A stretch of DNA of 64,000 bases from Faecalibacterium prausnitzii (GCF_019967995.1 NZ_CP065377.1:1798001-1862000); one strand, 5' to 3'; shown: positions 43,112-52,577, counted from the stretch's first letter. A program made the numbers and translations. Notes: generated from the sequence alone by a model not told the origin.

Positions 43112-45232
43112 TTACTGTTTTGCCTCCGGGGCGACCTCAAAATCGATCTTGCCGAGGTTGACGTCGGCACGGACGATGGTGATCATCATGCTGTCGCCCA
43201 GATTCCAGTTCTTGCCGGAGACCGGGTCGGACAGACGGATGCCCTCGGTGAGCATGGTACCGGTGGGGGTCAGGCTGGAAGCGGGCACGAAGCCCTCCAC
43301 GCCGTTCTCCAGTTCGATGAACAGGCCGCGCTGGGTCACGCCGGAGATGATGCCCTCGTAGCACTCGCCCAGATGGCGGCGGGCATACTCGGCCTTGTAG
43401 CAGTCCTCGGCCTTGCGCTCGATCTGCACCGCGATGACCTCGCGCTCGCTGGACTGCTTGGAGGCCTGGATCGCAAAATCGGTGTAGCGGATGGCCATGG
43501 TCTCCTTGTCGGTGCCGCTGAGCAGATCGGTCATGATGCGGTGGATGGCCAGGTCCGGGTAGCGGCGGATGGGGCTGGTGAAGTGGGCATAGTCCTTCAG
43601 CACCAGACCATAGTGGCCCTTGGGCTTTTCTTCGTAGCAGGCCTTGGACATGCAGCGGAGCATGCCGGTGTTGACGATCTGTTCAAATGCCGTGCCGCGC
43701 ACCCCTTCCAGAATGGCGCTCAGCTCCTTGGGCGTGGGCACCTCCTTGGCAAAGTGGTCGTTGATGCCGCAGGCCTGCAGCAGTGCATGCAGGCGCTCCA
43801 GCTTTTCGCCGTTGGGTTCCTCGTGGACACGGTAGACGAAGGGGATCTGCTTGACGCGGGCAAAGTGGGCCGCGCACTGGTTGGCCAGCAGCATAAACTC
43901 CTCGATCATGGCCTCGCTCTCGCCGGAGGTGCGCTTCTTGACGTCGATGCAGTGGCCGTCCTCGTCGAGGATGAGCTTCACTTCCCCGCTTTCGAAGTCG
44001 ATGCAGCCGCGCTCGGTGCGCAGGCGGGCACGGTGGGCGTACAGTTCCTTCATGGCGGGCAGCTGGTCGGCCACCTCGGCGTACTTGGCCTGGATCTCGG
44101 CATCGGCCGTTCCGGCCAGCAGGGCATTGATCTCTGTGTAGACGCCCTTGACCCGGCTGCAGATGACCGACTTCACGAAGCGGTAGTCGGTCAGGTTGCC
44201 GTCCTTGTCCAGCCGCATCAGGCAGGAGAAGGCCAGGCGCAGCTCCTTCTCGTTCAGGGAGCAGATGCCGTTGGACAGACTCTTGGGCAGCATGGGCACG
44301 ACCTGGTCGGCATAATAGACGGAGGTGGCGCGGTTGAACGCCTCTTCGTTCAGCTCAGAACCGGGCTTGACGTAGTTGGAGACGTCCGCAATGTGGACGC
44401 CCAGCTCAAAGCCGCCCTCCGGCGTGCGGGTCAGGCTGATGGCATCGTCGATGTCCTTGGTCTCGGCACTGTCGATGGTGAAGATGGGCAGAGCGCGCAG
44501 GTCCATGCGGCCCTTGCAGTCCTCTTCCGAAACGGTCATGCCCTCAAACTTCTTGGCTTCCTCGCGGACTTTATCCGGGAAGCGGGTGTGGATATCGCGG
44601 GCGTAGAGCAGCGCCTTGGCGCAGCGCTTGGCTTCATCCGAGCTGCCGAACCGCATGGCCACGCCGACGCGGTGGTCTTCCTGGCGGCTGCCGCGCATCA
44701 GGATCTCGACCGCCACCTTGTCGCCGTCTTTAGCGCCGCCTTCGCAGTCCCGCATCAGCTGCATGGAGATGGCCGGGCAGTCGTCCGGCACGAACTTCAG
44801 ACGACCCTCGATCCGGCGGGCCGTGCCCACCAGGTCGTTCTTCTCGGTGAGCACCGCGAGGATGGCGCCCTCGTCGCTGCCCTCCACACGGGGATGCTCG
44901 AACTTCTCGACGAGGACCTCGTCGCCGGGCATCGCGCCGCGGGTGAAGCGGCCAGGGATGAAGATATCGCTGGTCTCATCTTCCAGCATGACAAAGGCAA
45001 AGTTCTTGCCCAGTTTGACTACTTTGCACAGCAGGGCCTTCTCGGCGCGGCCGGAGCGCACGGTGAAGAACACGCCCGAACGCTGGCAGACCACGGCCTC
45101 ATGCACCAGAGCATCCAGCGCTTCCATCACCTTGCGGTCTGCCCCGCGGTCGCCGCCGAAGCGGGCCTTCAGGTCCTTGACAGTGCAGGGCTGGTTCTGG
45201 ATGGCATGCTCGATCTTATCGCGTAATGACAT
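43112..45232 (-). CDS. rnr: Ribonuclease R, 706 aa
   Basis: AAGGAG precedes the ATG at 45232. An N-terminal helical/winged region (VKDLKARFGG), cold-shock domains (FAFVMLEDETSDIFIPGR), the RNB catalytic core with its Asp cluster (FTIDSAETKDIDDAISL and HIADVSNYVKPGSELNEEAFNRATSVY) and a C-terminal S1 domain (YEGIISGVTQRGLFIELENG) are in order. RNase R is a processive 3'-5' exonuclease degrading structured RNA. It lies downstream of secG, as in many Firmicutes; smpB and ssrA are not in the window. Confidence 0.96.
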   Translation of the reverse strand: MSLRDKIEHAIQNQPCTVKDLKARFGGDRGADRKVMEALDALVHEAVVCQRSGVFFTVRSGRAEKALLCKVVKLGKNFAFVMLEDETSDIFIPGRFTRGAMPGDEVLVEKFEHPRVEGSDEGAILAVLTEKNDLVGTARRIEGRLKFVPDDCPAISMQLMRDCEGGAKDGDKVAVEILMRGSRQEDHRVGVAMRFGSSDEAKRCAKALLYARDIHTRFPDKVREEAKKFEGMTVSEEDCKGRMDLRALPIFTIDSAETKDIDDAISLTRTPEGGFELGVHIADVSNYVKPGSELNEEAFNRATSVYYADQVVPMLPKSLSNGICSLNEKELRLAFSCLMRLDKDGNLTDYRFVKSVICSRVKGVYTEINALLAGTADAEIQAKYAEVADQLPAMKELYAHRARLRTERGCIDFESGEVKLILDEDGHCIDVKKRTSGESEAMIEEFMLLANQCAAHFARVKQIPFVYRVHEEPNGEKLERLHALLQACGINDHFAKEVPTPKELSAILEGVRGTAFEQIVNTGMLRCMSKACYEEKPKGHYGLVLKDYAHFTSPIRRYPDLAIHRIMTDLLSGTDKETMAIRYTDFAIQASKQSSEREVIAVQIERKAEDCYKAEYARRHLGECYEGIISGVTQRGLFIELENGVEGFVPASSLTPTGTMLTEGIRLSDPVSGKNWNLGDSMMITIVRADVNLGKIDFEVAPEAKQ

Positions 45233-45430
45233 AGATTTTACTCCTTAACAACATTCTCAAAATTCTCCAGCGGAATCCTGAGTTTCCCACCTTCTGCCGG
45301 AGGCATCCGCACCCGGCAGTGTTTGCCCATCGGGCTTTTCTCATCCGATGCAGGCCCACCCGGCCTGTCAGAGGCTCCCCTCAGAAGAAGAGCTGTCCGC
45401 AGCGCAGACAGAGAAATTTCAGACAGAAAA

Positions 45431-45455
45431 ACAGCCCCGCCTTACACGGGGCTGT
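45431..45455 (-). terminator. Terminator after secG
   Basis: Perfect ACAGCCCCG/CGGGGCTGT arms, 7-nt loop, TTTTTCTG on the minus strand. It partly uncouples secG from rnr. Nothing else is recognised in the gap 45233-45430. Confidence 0.85.
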
Positions 45456-45465
45456 GCGCGGGTCC

Positions 45466-45714
45466 TCAAGCCAGACGGCTGGCGAACACACAGGCCAGGA
45501 CGGCCACCACGAAGAAGACGACACCGGCGATGCGGGTCACCTTGGCCAGCATCTGGTCGGCAGGGGTCAGCCGTGCGTTGTTTGCGCCGTATGCGCCGCC
45601 GTTGATCGCACCGGACAGGCCCTGACCGTGGGTGTGCTGCATCAGGGTAAGGACGATGATGACGACCGAGGCAGCAAGCAGGATGGCGCCGCCGACGATT
45701 TCAATAGCAGACAT
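45466..45714 (-). CDS. secG: Preprotein translocase subunit SecG, 82 aa
   Basis: AAAGGAG precedes the ATG at 45714. Two hydrophobic segments (residues about 5-25 and 59-78) flank the conserved cytoplasmic loop QHTHGQGLSGAINGGAYG, the signature of SecG, which assists SecYEG-dependent export. It has its own promoter (45772-45800) and a downstream hairpin. Confidence 0.93.
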   Translation of the reverse strand: MSAIEIVGGAILLAASVVIIVLTLMQHTHGQGLSGAINGGAYGANNARLTPADQMLAKVTRIAGVVFFVVAVLACVFASRLA

Positions 45715-45771
45715 GGATGGAACGCTCCTTTTATTGTAAATTTGATTGAGACTGCATACAAATACAAGAAT

Positions 45772-45800
45772 ATGATAGCATACAACCGCGCAAATTGCAA
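45772..45800 (-). promoter_or_regulatory. Promoter of secG
   Basis: Minus-strand TTGCAA (45795-45800), 17-nt spacer, TATCAT (45772-45777) with an extended TGC just upstream of the -10. Confidence 0.75.
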
Positions 45801-45813
45801 GATGGACTCTGCC

Positions 45814-47403
45814 TCATCGGGCCAAATTTTCCAGCATTTCGGCCAGAGCGGCAAAGACTGCGGCGCTGGAATGGGCAGGTTCTGTCTGGGCGTCCTGCAG
45901 GACCACGATGGTATACCGGGGCTGTTCCGCCGGAAAAACGCCCGCAAACCAGCTGTTTTTCAGCTCTTCTCCCGCCCGGAACTGGCCGGTTTGGGCCGTC
46001 CCGGTCTTCCCGGCGGCGGTGGTCTCCGGCAGGGCCGCCTCACGGCCGGTTCCGTTTGCCACCACGCCCGCCAGCAGACCGCGCAGTGTTTGCGCCGTCT
46101 GTTCCGAGATGACCGGCTCCGCCCTCCGGTGGGCCAGCGTTTCCAGCGGCTCCCCGGTCGCCTCGTCCAGCGTGTTCCGCAAAAAGAGCGGCATCCGCCA
46201 GGTGCCAGTGACCAGCGCGTTCAGCATCCCGGCCACCTGCACCGGCGTTGCCAGCAGCTCCCCCTGCCCGAAGCAGAAATTTGCATAGGCCCCGGACGAG
46301 GTCAGGGCTTCCGCCGTTGGCAGGATGCCCGCCGCCGTGCGGAAGCGGTCCGTCAGTTCCGCGGCCTGCCCAAAGCCCACCCGCTCAGCCAGCGCACGGA
46401 CCCGCTCGGCCCCCAGCGCCTGCCCCAGCCGGATAAAATATCCGTTGCAGCTCTTTTCCAGTGCAGCGGCAAGGTCTACCTCCCCATGCGGGATGCCGCC
46501 CGCACAGCGGAACACCTGCCCGTCCACCTCGCACCAGCCGGGGCATGTGTAGACCAGACCGGTCTCCCCTGCTTCCAGCGCGGCGGCGGCCAGCACCGGC
46601 TTGAACACCGACCCCACCGCGTAGCTCTGGAAGGCCCGGTTCAGCATCGGGCTGTCCGCCGCATTCAGGCTGGCAGCCGGGTCTGCCGGGTCGTACCCCG
46701 GCACACTGACGCAGGCGCGGACTTCGGCGTTTGCGGCATCCAGCACCACGATGCAGCCGGTGGTCATCATCCGGCCCGCAACGGCTTCCGCCGCCCGCTG
46801 GACCGGCCGGGAAAGGGTCAGCTGGACGCCTACGGCCCCGCTGTCGGCGTGGGTCTGTTCCGGCTCGCTCCGCAGACGCCCCTGCGCATTGACAAGGCAG
46901 GTCAGGGTGTCGCCCTCCCCGGTGCCGGAAAGTGCCGCATCAAACGCTGCTTCCAGCCCGGCGGCTCCCCTGCCGTCGCCGTCCACATACCCGATGAGCT
47001 GCACAGCCAGCGGCGCGGCCGCATAGCGCACGGCCACCGGCCAGCAGGAAATGCCAAGCGGCGAAACATCGCGGTCCACCGTGAGCAGGAATGGAGAGAC
47101 TGCGTTTCGTTTCTGGTACAGCAGCGCCTGCCCAGCCGCATCGGTACAGGAAAAGAGCCGGGTATAGTTTCCCCCGCCGGGCACACAGAGCGCTGTCCAC
47201 TTTGTGCCAAAGCCCGTCAGAAGATGGCCCTCGCAGTCATAAAAATTGCCCCGCCGTGCCGGAAGCGCCAGCGTCACCACGCTCTGCGCCGCCGCGCGGG
47301 CTGCATAGTCCGCGTGGGAGCACAGCCAGTACAATCGGCAGACCACCGCCGCAAAACACCCCACCAGCAGCGCATACAGCGCCAGCACCCGCCGTCCGGA
47401 CAT
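45814..47403 (-). CDS. Class B penicillin-binding protein (transpeptidase), 529 aa
   Basis: I prefer the ATG at 47403, 7 nt after AAAGGGGG; an ATG at 47466 overlaps the upstream stop but has a poor ribosome binding site. Residues about 5-27 form a membrane anchor. The transpeptidase domain has the active-site tetrad SVFK (265-268), SCN (319-321) and KTGTAQ near the C-terminus. It resembles the short PBP2/FtsI-like proteins of Clostridia (PbpA/SpoVD relatives without PASTA domains). It is the last gene of the MoxR-DUF58-membrane protein-PBP operon, suggesting a shared envelope function. Confidence 0.9.
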   Translation of the reverse strand: MSGRRVLALYALLVGCFAAVVCRLYWLCSHADYAARAAAQSVVTLALPARRGNFYDCEGHLLTGFGTKWTALCVPGGGNYTRLFSCTDAAGQALLYQKRNAVSPFLLTVDRDVSPLGISCWPVAVRYAAAPLAVQLIGYVDGDGRGAAGLEAAFDAALSGTGEGDTLTCLVNAQGRLRSEPEQTHADSGAVGVQLTLSRPVQRAAEAVAGRMMTTGCIVVLDAANAEVRACVSVPGYDPADPAASLNAADSPMLNRAFQSYAVGSVFKPVLAAAALEAGETGLVYTCPGWCEVDGQVFRCAGGIPHGEVDLAAALEKSCNGYFIRLGQALGAERVRALAERVGFGQAAELTDRFRTAAGILPTAEALTSSGAYANFCFGQGELLATPVQVAGMLNALVTGTWRMPLFLRNTLDEATGEPLETLAHRRAEPVISEQTAQTLRGLLAGVVANGTGREAALPETTAAGKTGTAQTGQFRAGEELKNSWFAGVFPAEQPRYTIVVLQDAQTEPAHSSAAVFAALAEMLENLAR

Positions 47404-47462
47404 GAAAACGCCCCCTTTGGCCTTTTGAAACAGTGTGGGCCAGTCAGGGGGCGTTGATGCGG

Positions 47463-48668
47463 TCATTCGCAGATCTTTTTCACGAGCTCTGCCGCGCGGG
47501 CAGCGTCCTCGGCGGTAGCCGTTTCCGCATAGCGGGCGCGGAGGTAAATTTCGCGCAGTTCGGCCTCGGCAGCGTAGTCCATGCCGGAGGCACGGCCCGT
47601 GATGTCCAGGCTGGTATCTCCGCGCAGGATGGTCAGGCCGTGGGCCTCGCAGTAGTCGAGATAGGCCCGGTATTCCCGCCGGACACGGGCGTTCGGGCTA
47701 AGGAAGAGCCCCGGCCACCGACGGCGGGTGCGCAGGGAGGTCCGGCGTTTCGTCATCGGGGCAGCACCGGTCGGTTCCGCCGCGCGGCCCCGGCGCAGGA
47801 TGTGCCGCACCGCTAAAATCAGCAGCACCGCCGCAAAGAGCACCGCCACTCCGGCCAGCACCCGTGGGCCGTCCATCAGCAGGCCGCTCTCCTCGCCGAT
47901 GGCGTCCCGGACATCGCCCGCTCTGGATTCATACAAATCGCCCATTGCAACCTGCCGGTTTGCGAACAAGGCCAGCACCCACGCAATGGCATACCACAGC
48001 TTTTGGAACACCACGACGATGCCGTAGGCCACCACATTGTTCAGCACCAGTTGCAACACCGGCACCAGCAGCTTGAAATACACCGCTGCGGCCAGAGCTT
48101 TCACCCCGTTCATCACAGCGCTGCGGCTGAGCAGAAAGGCCGCGCCGCTCAGCGCCGCCAGAAGCCCGCCGGATATCAGCAGGTAGGATGGCGCACTATA
48201 CACCTCCGGGTCCTGCCGGGTCGTCCGAGTAAACCAGACCAGCGCAAGCGCCGCCGTGATCGCCATGGGCAAGGCTGTGGTCAGCACCGCGTCTGCGTTC
48301 CACAGCAGCATCGCCGCACCGAACAGCGGCCAGATGCGCAGCAGCCAGCGGAACCGCTCCCCCTGCTGCACTGCAGAAAGGCCGAACTCTTCCCGCACCG
48401 CCAGCAGCGTCACATAGCACACCGCCGGGAGATAGACGAGCTGATCCGCCCGTGCAGACAGAAACGGCAGCGCCGCCGCACTGGCCAGCGCCAGCACGGT
48501 GCGCAGGGAGGGATTTCCCCGGAAACAGGCCGCCGCTGCAAAACAGACAGCGGGCCAGAGAAGCACCCAAATTGTGGGATGCCCGCCGAAGCCTGCCGCA
48601 AAAAAGCCTGCAAAGGCGTAGTAGAACGCGAGGTCGCCCAGGATGCGGAGTCCATGCAGTGCTATCAT
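47463..48668 (-). CDS. Multi-pass membrane protein with C-terminal DUF4129-like domain, 401 aa
   Basis: GAGGGAC and an ATG overlapping the DUF58 stop set the start at 48668. Residues 1 to about 205 contain around seven hydrophobic segments; another (VLAGVAVLFAAVLLILAV) lies near residue 300. The C-terminal cytoplasmic part (FLSPNARVRREYRAYLDYCEAHGL ... MDYAAEAELREIYLRARYAE) resembles DUF4129, which in related operons is fused to a transglutaminase domain; no transglutaminase core is visible here. It sits in the conserved MoxR-DUF58-TM order and overlaps its neighbours by a few bases, so it is translationally coupled. Confidence 0.7.
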   Translation of the reverse strand: MIALHGLRILGDLAFYYAFAGFFAAGFGGHPTIWVLLWPAVCFAAAACFRGNPSLRTVLALASAAALPFLSARADQLVYLPAVCYVTLLAVREEFGLSAVQQGERFRWLLRIWPLFGAAMLLWNADAVLTTALPMAITAALALVWFTRTTRQDPEVYSAPSYLLISGGLLAALSGAAFLLSRSAVMNGVKALAAAVYFKLLVPVLQLVLNNVVAYGIVVVFQKLWYAIAWVLALFANRQVAMGDLYESRAGDVRDAIGEESGLLMDGPRVLAGVAVLFAAVLLILAVRHILRRGRAAEPTGAAPMTKRRTSLRTRRRWPGLFLSPNARVRREYRAYLDYCEAHGLTILRGDTSLDITGRASGMDYAAEAELREIYLRARYAETATAEDAARAAELVKKICE

Positions 48669-49777
48669 ACCGGTCCCTCCTCTCCGCGTTGTTGCACACA
48701 TTCCGGCGTGAGGACCAACAACCGGACCCCTGGCATCGGGTTCAGGCAGGCGCGGGCCTCTGCTTCCGGCTCTGTGGTCAGGAAGATGCAGCTCGTCTGC
48801 TCCTGCGCGTGATAATACCGGGCGCAGAACTCCCGGCAGGGCTGGGCGGTCTGTCCGGTGGCGCGGCCCAGCATTTCCAGCATGCGGCGGAAATGTTCTG
48901 GTCCGTACCCCTGCGGCACTTCCAGCGGCTTTTTCCACTCGTCGCCCGCCGTCACGGTCGCGTTCATCAGCAGGTCGAACGTTGCATTCAGCGCAAAGCG
49001 GTAGGACACCGCCTTTTCTTCCAGCATCCGGCAGACCGTCCGGGCCATGGAGTAACACCGCTCCACCCGCTCCGGCTGGGTATAGCGCGACGAATCCGCA
49101 TGGACCAGCACCACGACCCGTGGTTCGGTCGTGTAATCAAACCTTTTCACCATCAAGCCCCGCCCACGGACGCTCTGCTTCCAGGAGATGGCCCGCATCG
49201 GGTCGCCGCTGGTGTACTCGCGATAGCCTGCCGTCAGGATGGGGTCTTCGTAGAGGTAGCGGTTCACCGAAATGCCGCCCAGAAAGCCGCCCATCAGGCC
49301 GTCCAGTTCCGGCAGGTCGCATTCCCTGGGTGGAACGACGAGCTCATGGAAGCCCCGCTCTGTGCGGGATTGCGTCTTCAGGCCCAGCAGGTCGCCGCCG
49401 ATCAGCTGTAGCGGCTCCAATACATAGCGGCCCCGCTGCCCGACGCGGACCGCGACTTTGAACGACGCCTCCTGCTGCGGACGCAGCCAGGCCGTGCACC
49501 GCACAGTGTGCCCCTGCCCGGCGCAGTCTCTGGTCAGGTGGTCCATGCTGCACGGGGTGAGCTCCCGCCCCAGATGGAGCCGCAGGGCTGCAAATGACTT
49601 CCAGTGGGGGCCGCTGTTCCGTACGGTCAACCGCAGGTTCACCGGCTGGTCTGCCTCGGCAAGGAAGTCCTCCGTTTCCAGCACCCCCTGCAAATCGTCC
49701 AGACTGTGGACACAAGACTCCTGTTCCAGCCAGAAGAGTAGCCCCGCCAGCACCAGCGCAAATACGACCGCCGCCAT
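48665..49777 (-). CDS. DUF58 domain protein, 370 aa
   Basis: One N-terminal membrane segment (VVFALVLAGLLFWL) is followed by an Ig-like domain and the DUF58 block GDPMRAISWKQSVRGRGLMVKRF. A von Willebrand A-like strand (RVVVLVHADSS) follows; the MIDAS residues are incomplete. Such proteins work with MoxR ATPases, probably as adaptor or assembly factors for envelope complexes. The start codon overlaps the moxR stop by one base (TGATG). Confidence 0.88.
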   Translation of the reverse strand: MAAVVFALVLAGLLFWLEQESCVHSLDDLQGVLETEDFLAEADQPVNLRLTVRNSGPHWKSFAALRLHLGRELTPCSMDHLTRDCAGQGHTVRCTAWLRPQQEASFKVAVRVGQRGRYVLEPLQLIGGDLLGLKTQSRTERGFHELVVPPRECDLPELDGLMGGFLGGISVNRYLYEDPILTAGYREYTSGDPMRAISWKQSVRGRGLMVKRFDYTTEPRVVVLVHADSSRYTQPERVERCYSMARTVCRMLEEKAVSYRFALNATFDLLMNATVTAGDEWKKPLEVPQGYGPEHFRRMLEMLGRATGQTAQPCREFCARYYHAQEQTSCIFLTTEPEAEARACLNPMPGVRLLVLTPECVQQRGEEGPV

Positions 49778-50721
49778 CAGTGGTTCTCCAGCGGAACTTC
49801 AACATCGGATAGCAGCTTCCGCAGCCGCTGGGTTGCAGCTTCCGCGTTCATGCTGCCGCCCAGGACCACACGATGGCAGAGCACCGCCGGGGCCAGCCCC
49901 TTGACGTCCTCCGGAGCAACGTAGTCCCGGCCCTGCAGAGCCGCGTAGGCCTGCGCCGCCTGATACAGCGCCAGCGCACCACGGGTGGACACCCCGCTCA
50001 CGAAACCGCCCTGCATGCGGGTGGCCTCCACGATGTCCATCAGGTAGTTCTTCACATCGTCGGAGACCTTCACCTCACGGTAAGCCGTGCGGACATAGGC
50101 CGTTTCCTCCGGCGTGACCACCGGGTTCAACTGGCTGAGCACCGCCTGCGCCGACGGGCGGGACAGCACTTCCATCTCCTGCTCCCGGTTCATGTACCCC
50201 AGTGACAACCGCATGAAAAAGCGGTCCATCTGGGCATCCGGCAGAGGGAAAGTGCCAAAGGATTCCAGCGGGTTCTGGGTCGCCAGCACCATGAACGGCT
50301 CAGCCAGGCGGCTCGTCACGCCGTCCACCGTGATCTGCTTTTCCTCCATGGCTTCCAGCAAGGCCGACTGGGTGCGTGGCGTGGCGCGGTTGATCTCGTC
50401 CGTCAGCACAAAGTTGGTGAAGAGCGGGCCGGGCCGGAACTCGAACTCGCCGGTCTTCTGGTTGTAGAAGTTGATGCCCGTCAGGTCCGACGGGAGCAGG
50501 TCGGGCGTGAACTGTACCCGCCGGAAATCCCCGCCCACAGTCCGGGCAAAAGCGCGCAGAAGCATGGTCTTGCCGGTGCCGGGCTTGTCTTCCAGCAGGA
50601 CATGGCCTCCGCACAAGAAGCTGACGAGGACTTTTTCAATGATGTCGTCCTTGCCCACGATGACCCTGGCACAGTTGGTGACGACCTTATCCCGATAGGC
50701 GGTAAAAGCTGTTCGTTCCAT
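49777..50721 (-). CDS. MoxR-type AAA+ ATPase, 314 aa
   Basis: AAGAGGGG precedes the ATG at 50721. Walker A is EDKPGTGKTMLLR, Walker B FVLTDEINRATPRTQSALLEAM, sensor 1 VLATQNPLESFGTFPLP and the sensor 2 region SGVSTRGALALYQAAQAYA. MoxR ATPases act as chaperones for DUF58/VWA partners and cell-envelope enzymes, and this operon has exactly that partner next to it. A minus-strand TATAAT at about 50756-50761 marks the likely promoter. Confidence 0.93.
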   Translation of the reverse strand: MERTAFTAYRDKVVTNCARVIVGKDDIIEKVLVSFLCGGHVLLEDKPGTGKTMLLRAFARTVGGDFRRVQFTPDLLPSDLTGINFYNQKTGEFEFRPGPLFTNFVLTDEINRATPRTQSALLEAMEEKQITVDGVTSRLAEPFMVLATQNPLESFGTFPLPDAQMDRFFMRLSLGYMNREQEMEVLSRPSAQAVLSQLNPVVTPEETAYVRTAYREVKVSDDVKNYLMDIVEATRMQGGFVSGVSTRGALALYQAAQAYAALQGRDYVAPEDVKGLAPAVLCHRVVLGGSMNAEAATQRLRKLLSDVEVPLENH

Positions 50722-50800
50722 AACGATACCCCTCTTTATTTTGATGAAACAGGTCTATTATATCACATTTTGCATCAGAGGAGCAGTGATTTGAAAAAAA

Positions 50801-50836
50801 GGAGGCGGAGCCTCCCACATGGGAAACTCCGCCTCC
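50801..50836 (-). terminator. Terminator of the host gene split by the integrated element
   Basis: Perfect GGAGGCGGAG/CTCCGCCTCC arms with TTTTTTT on the minus strand. It lies 35 nt past the TAA at 50871-50873, where no complete gene is present, so it belongs to the gene whose 3' end was left at the attachment site. Confidence 0.85.
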
Positions 50837-50870
50837 TGCGGGGTATGAATCTGATTGCGCGCGAAGCGGC

Positions 50871-50912
50871 TTAGTACATGCCGCCCTTCCAAACCACGTT
50901 TTTGGAGCCGGG
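50871..50912 (-). other. 3' end of a host gene: element attachment site (attL/attR)
   Basis: On the minus strand the last 13 codons of a frame (...SKNVVWKGGMY then TAA) lead straight into a strong terminator, but the frame is closed by a TGA at 50913-50915 just upstream, next to the integrase gene. Tyrosine integrases of this type insert into gene 3' ends and restore them with a short identical segment. The rest of the target gene should lie beyond the right end of the window with the same 3' sequence. The protein is not identified. Confidence 0.6.
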
Positions 50913-51005
50913 TCACGCATATCCGGAAACGTAGACTTTTGTAGAATTATCAAGGCTACAAGCCGATTTTTCCAGATTCTCAGTTTTTGCATGATTCACG
51001 CATTT

Positions 51006-51057
51006 CTACGCAAATCTACGCCACTTACCGGGTGATTGGCGTAAGTTTTGGCGTAAG
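51006..51057. repeat. Integrase arm-site-like short repeats
   Basis: TTGGCGTAAG occurs twice at 51036-51045 and 51048-51057 (12-bp period). Inverted CTACGC copies lie at 51006-51011 and 51016-51021. Clustered short repeats between the attachment core and int fit arm-type binding sites. Confidence 0.45.
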
Positions 51058-51081
51058 CTATTCCGCTTCACACGTCGGAAA

Positions 51082-52236
51082 TCACAGGTTGCCGGCGATC
51101 TGTTCAAAGGCTCTTTCAACCGATTCAAAGCTGCTGTGCGTGTAGACATCCAGCGTCACACTGGCATTGGAGTGCCCCATCAGGTATTGCAGGCTTTTTA
51201 CATCCAGCCCGGCCTGCTGAACATTGGTGCAGAAGGTGTGTCGCAGCACATGGGGCGTGATTTTCGGTACAGGTTTGCCGTATGCAGTTTCAAACTTGCC
51301 CTGCACGCCACGCATATAGTTTTCCAAGTGCATTGCCACCTTCGGCATTCCGGACTTGTCCAGAAAGAGAAATCCGCTGCAGCCATCCACCAGCGCTTCT
51401 ACCTTTGTGGACGCTCTGGTTCTTACTACACGCAACAGCGCTGCACAAACGGTATCCGTCATGGGAACATTGCGGATGCCGCTTTTGGTTTTCGGCGGTG
51501 TGACAAAGTAGGGCTTTTCAGCCGTCCGGCAAAGTTGCCGCCGCACATGGATACAATGCCGCTCAAAGTCGATATCTGCTCGTGTTAGACCGTACAACTC
51601 GCTCACCCGCAAGCCGGTTCCCAAAAGAATGACGATATCATCATAATAGTTGCCGCCGTAGTCCTGAACGAATTGCAGATATTTCTCCTGCTGCTCTCTG
51701 GTCAGGGCATCGCGCACATAAGCGTCCTTCGGCACAACATCCGACAGCTTGAACTTGAATGGATTCTTGCGGATGATGTCATCCTCCACCGCCATCTCAA
51801 ACGCCGGTCTGACAACGCTTTGCAGGATTCCAATGGTGTTTTGCTTGAAACCGCTGTCATGCAGAAACACGAACCAGCCTTTCGCATCGGACAATTTTAC
51901 CGTTTTGATGGCTTTTTGCCCGAAAGGGTCAGCATGAATCCGTTTGACCGCTGTGTTGTACGACCGAAGTGAATTGGGTTTCAACCCACGTTTCAGATTC
52001 ATATAACGGTCAACCAGATCAGCCACCGTCATTTCTCCGGCGGCGTAGTCGATGCCGTCTGCCAGATCGCGCCACAGTTCTTCCTCTTTTTTCCGCAGCT
52101 CTGTCAGGGATTTAGCGTAAATACAACGCCGTTTCTTGTGGATATCGGTATAACGATAGTCGTAGGTGCCATTTGCTCTCTGGCTTTCGCCATCCTTCAA
52201 AACACGGCCCTTGCTATCCTTGCGCTTTTCAGGCAT
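51082..52236 (-). CDS. int: Tyrosine recombinase/integrase, Tn916 Int type, 384 aa
   Basis: AAAGGAG precedes the ATG at 52236. The N-terminus (NGTYDYRYTDIHKKRRCIYAKSL) matches the Tn916-type arm-binding beta domain; residues about 65-155 are the SAM-like core-binding domain. The catalytic domain has Arg in GTGLRVSELYGL, Lys in PKTKSGIRNVPM, HVLRHTF (H-x-x-R) and GHSNASVTLDVYTH, with the nucleophile Tyr. It adjoins the attachment site and, with the excisionase upstream, should catalyse integration and excision of the element. Confidence 0.95.
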   Translation of the reverse strand: MPEKRKDSKGRVLKDGESQRANGTYDYRYTDIHKKRRCIYAKSLTELRKKEEELWRDLADGIDYAAGEMTVADLVDRYMNLKRGLKPNSLRSYNTAVKRIHADPFGQKAIKTVKLSDAKGWFVFLHDSGFKQNTIGILQSVVRPAFEMAVEDDIIRKNPFKFKLSDVVPKDAYVRDALTREQQEKYLQFVQDYGGNYYDDIVILLGTGLRVSELYGLTRADIDFERHCIHVRRQLCRTAEKPYFVTPPKTKSGIRNVPMTDTVCAALLRVVRTRASTKVEALVDGCSGFLFLDKSGMPKVAMHLENYMRGVQGKFETAYGKPVPKITPHVLRHTFCTNVQQAGLDVKSLQYLMGHSNASVTLDVYTHSSFESVERAFEQIAGNL

Positions 52237-52363
52237 TTAGAAGCTCCTTTCTGTGAAAAGCGCATCTATAAGGTCAGTGTCAGTATAACACATCAACCAT
52301 GCGATTTCCACCCGCAGCGAATGAGAAAAGGACGGTTTCACATTTGCAGCCTTTGGCAACCTC

Positions 52364-52558
52364 TCAAATAGAATATGCTTGCTCGACAAAGCAATCGAAC
52401 AGGCGACGTTTGATCAGACGCTTGTTTCCCACCCAGAGGACGAATTTGCATTTATCTTCATTCGTGATTTCACGCAGCTTGTTGATGCCAATGCCGGAGT
52501 AAGCCGCAGCTTCTTCCAGCGTCAGATTGCTCTTTTCCCAAATAGGGACGTCTTTCAT
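52364..52558 (-). CDS. xis: Excisionase, Tn916 Xis type, 64 aa
   Basis: GGAGG precedes the ATG at 52558. The product has the MerR-like winged-helix start of Tn916-type excisionases (LTLEEAAAYSGIGINKLREI) and the basic wing WVGNKRLIKRRLFDCFVEQ. It bends DNA at the attachment site and directs Int toward excision. It lies 127 nt upstream of int on the same strand. Confidence 0.85.
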   Translation of the reverse strand: MKDVPIWEKSNLTLEEAAAYSGIGINKLREITNEDKCKFVLWVGNKRLIKRRLFDCFVEQAYSI

Positions 52559-52577
52559 AGGCAGACCTCCAATTCCT

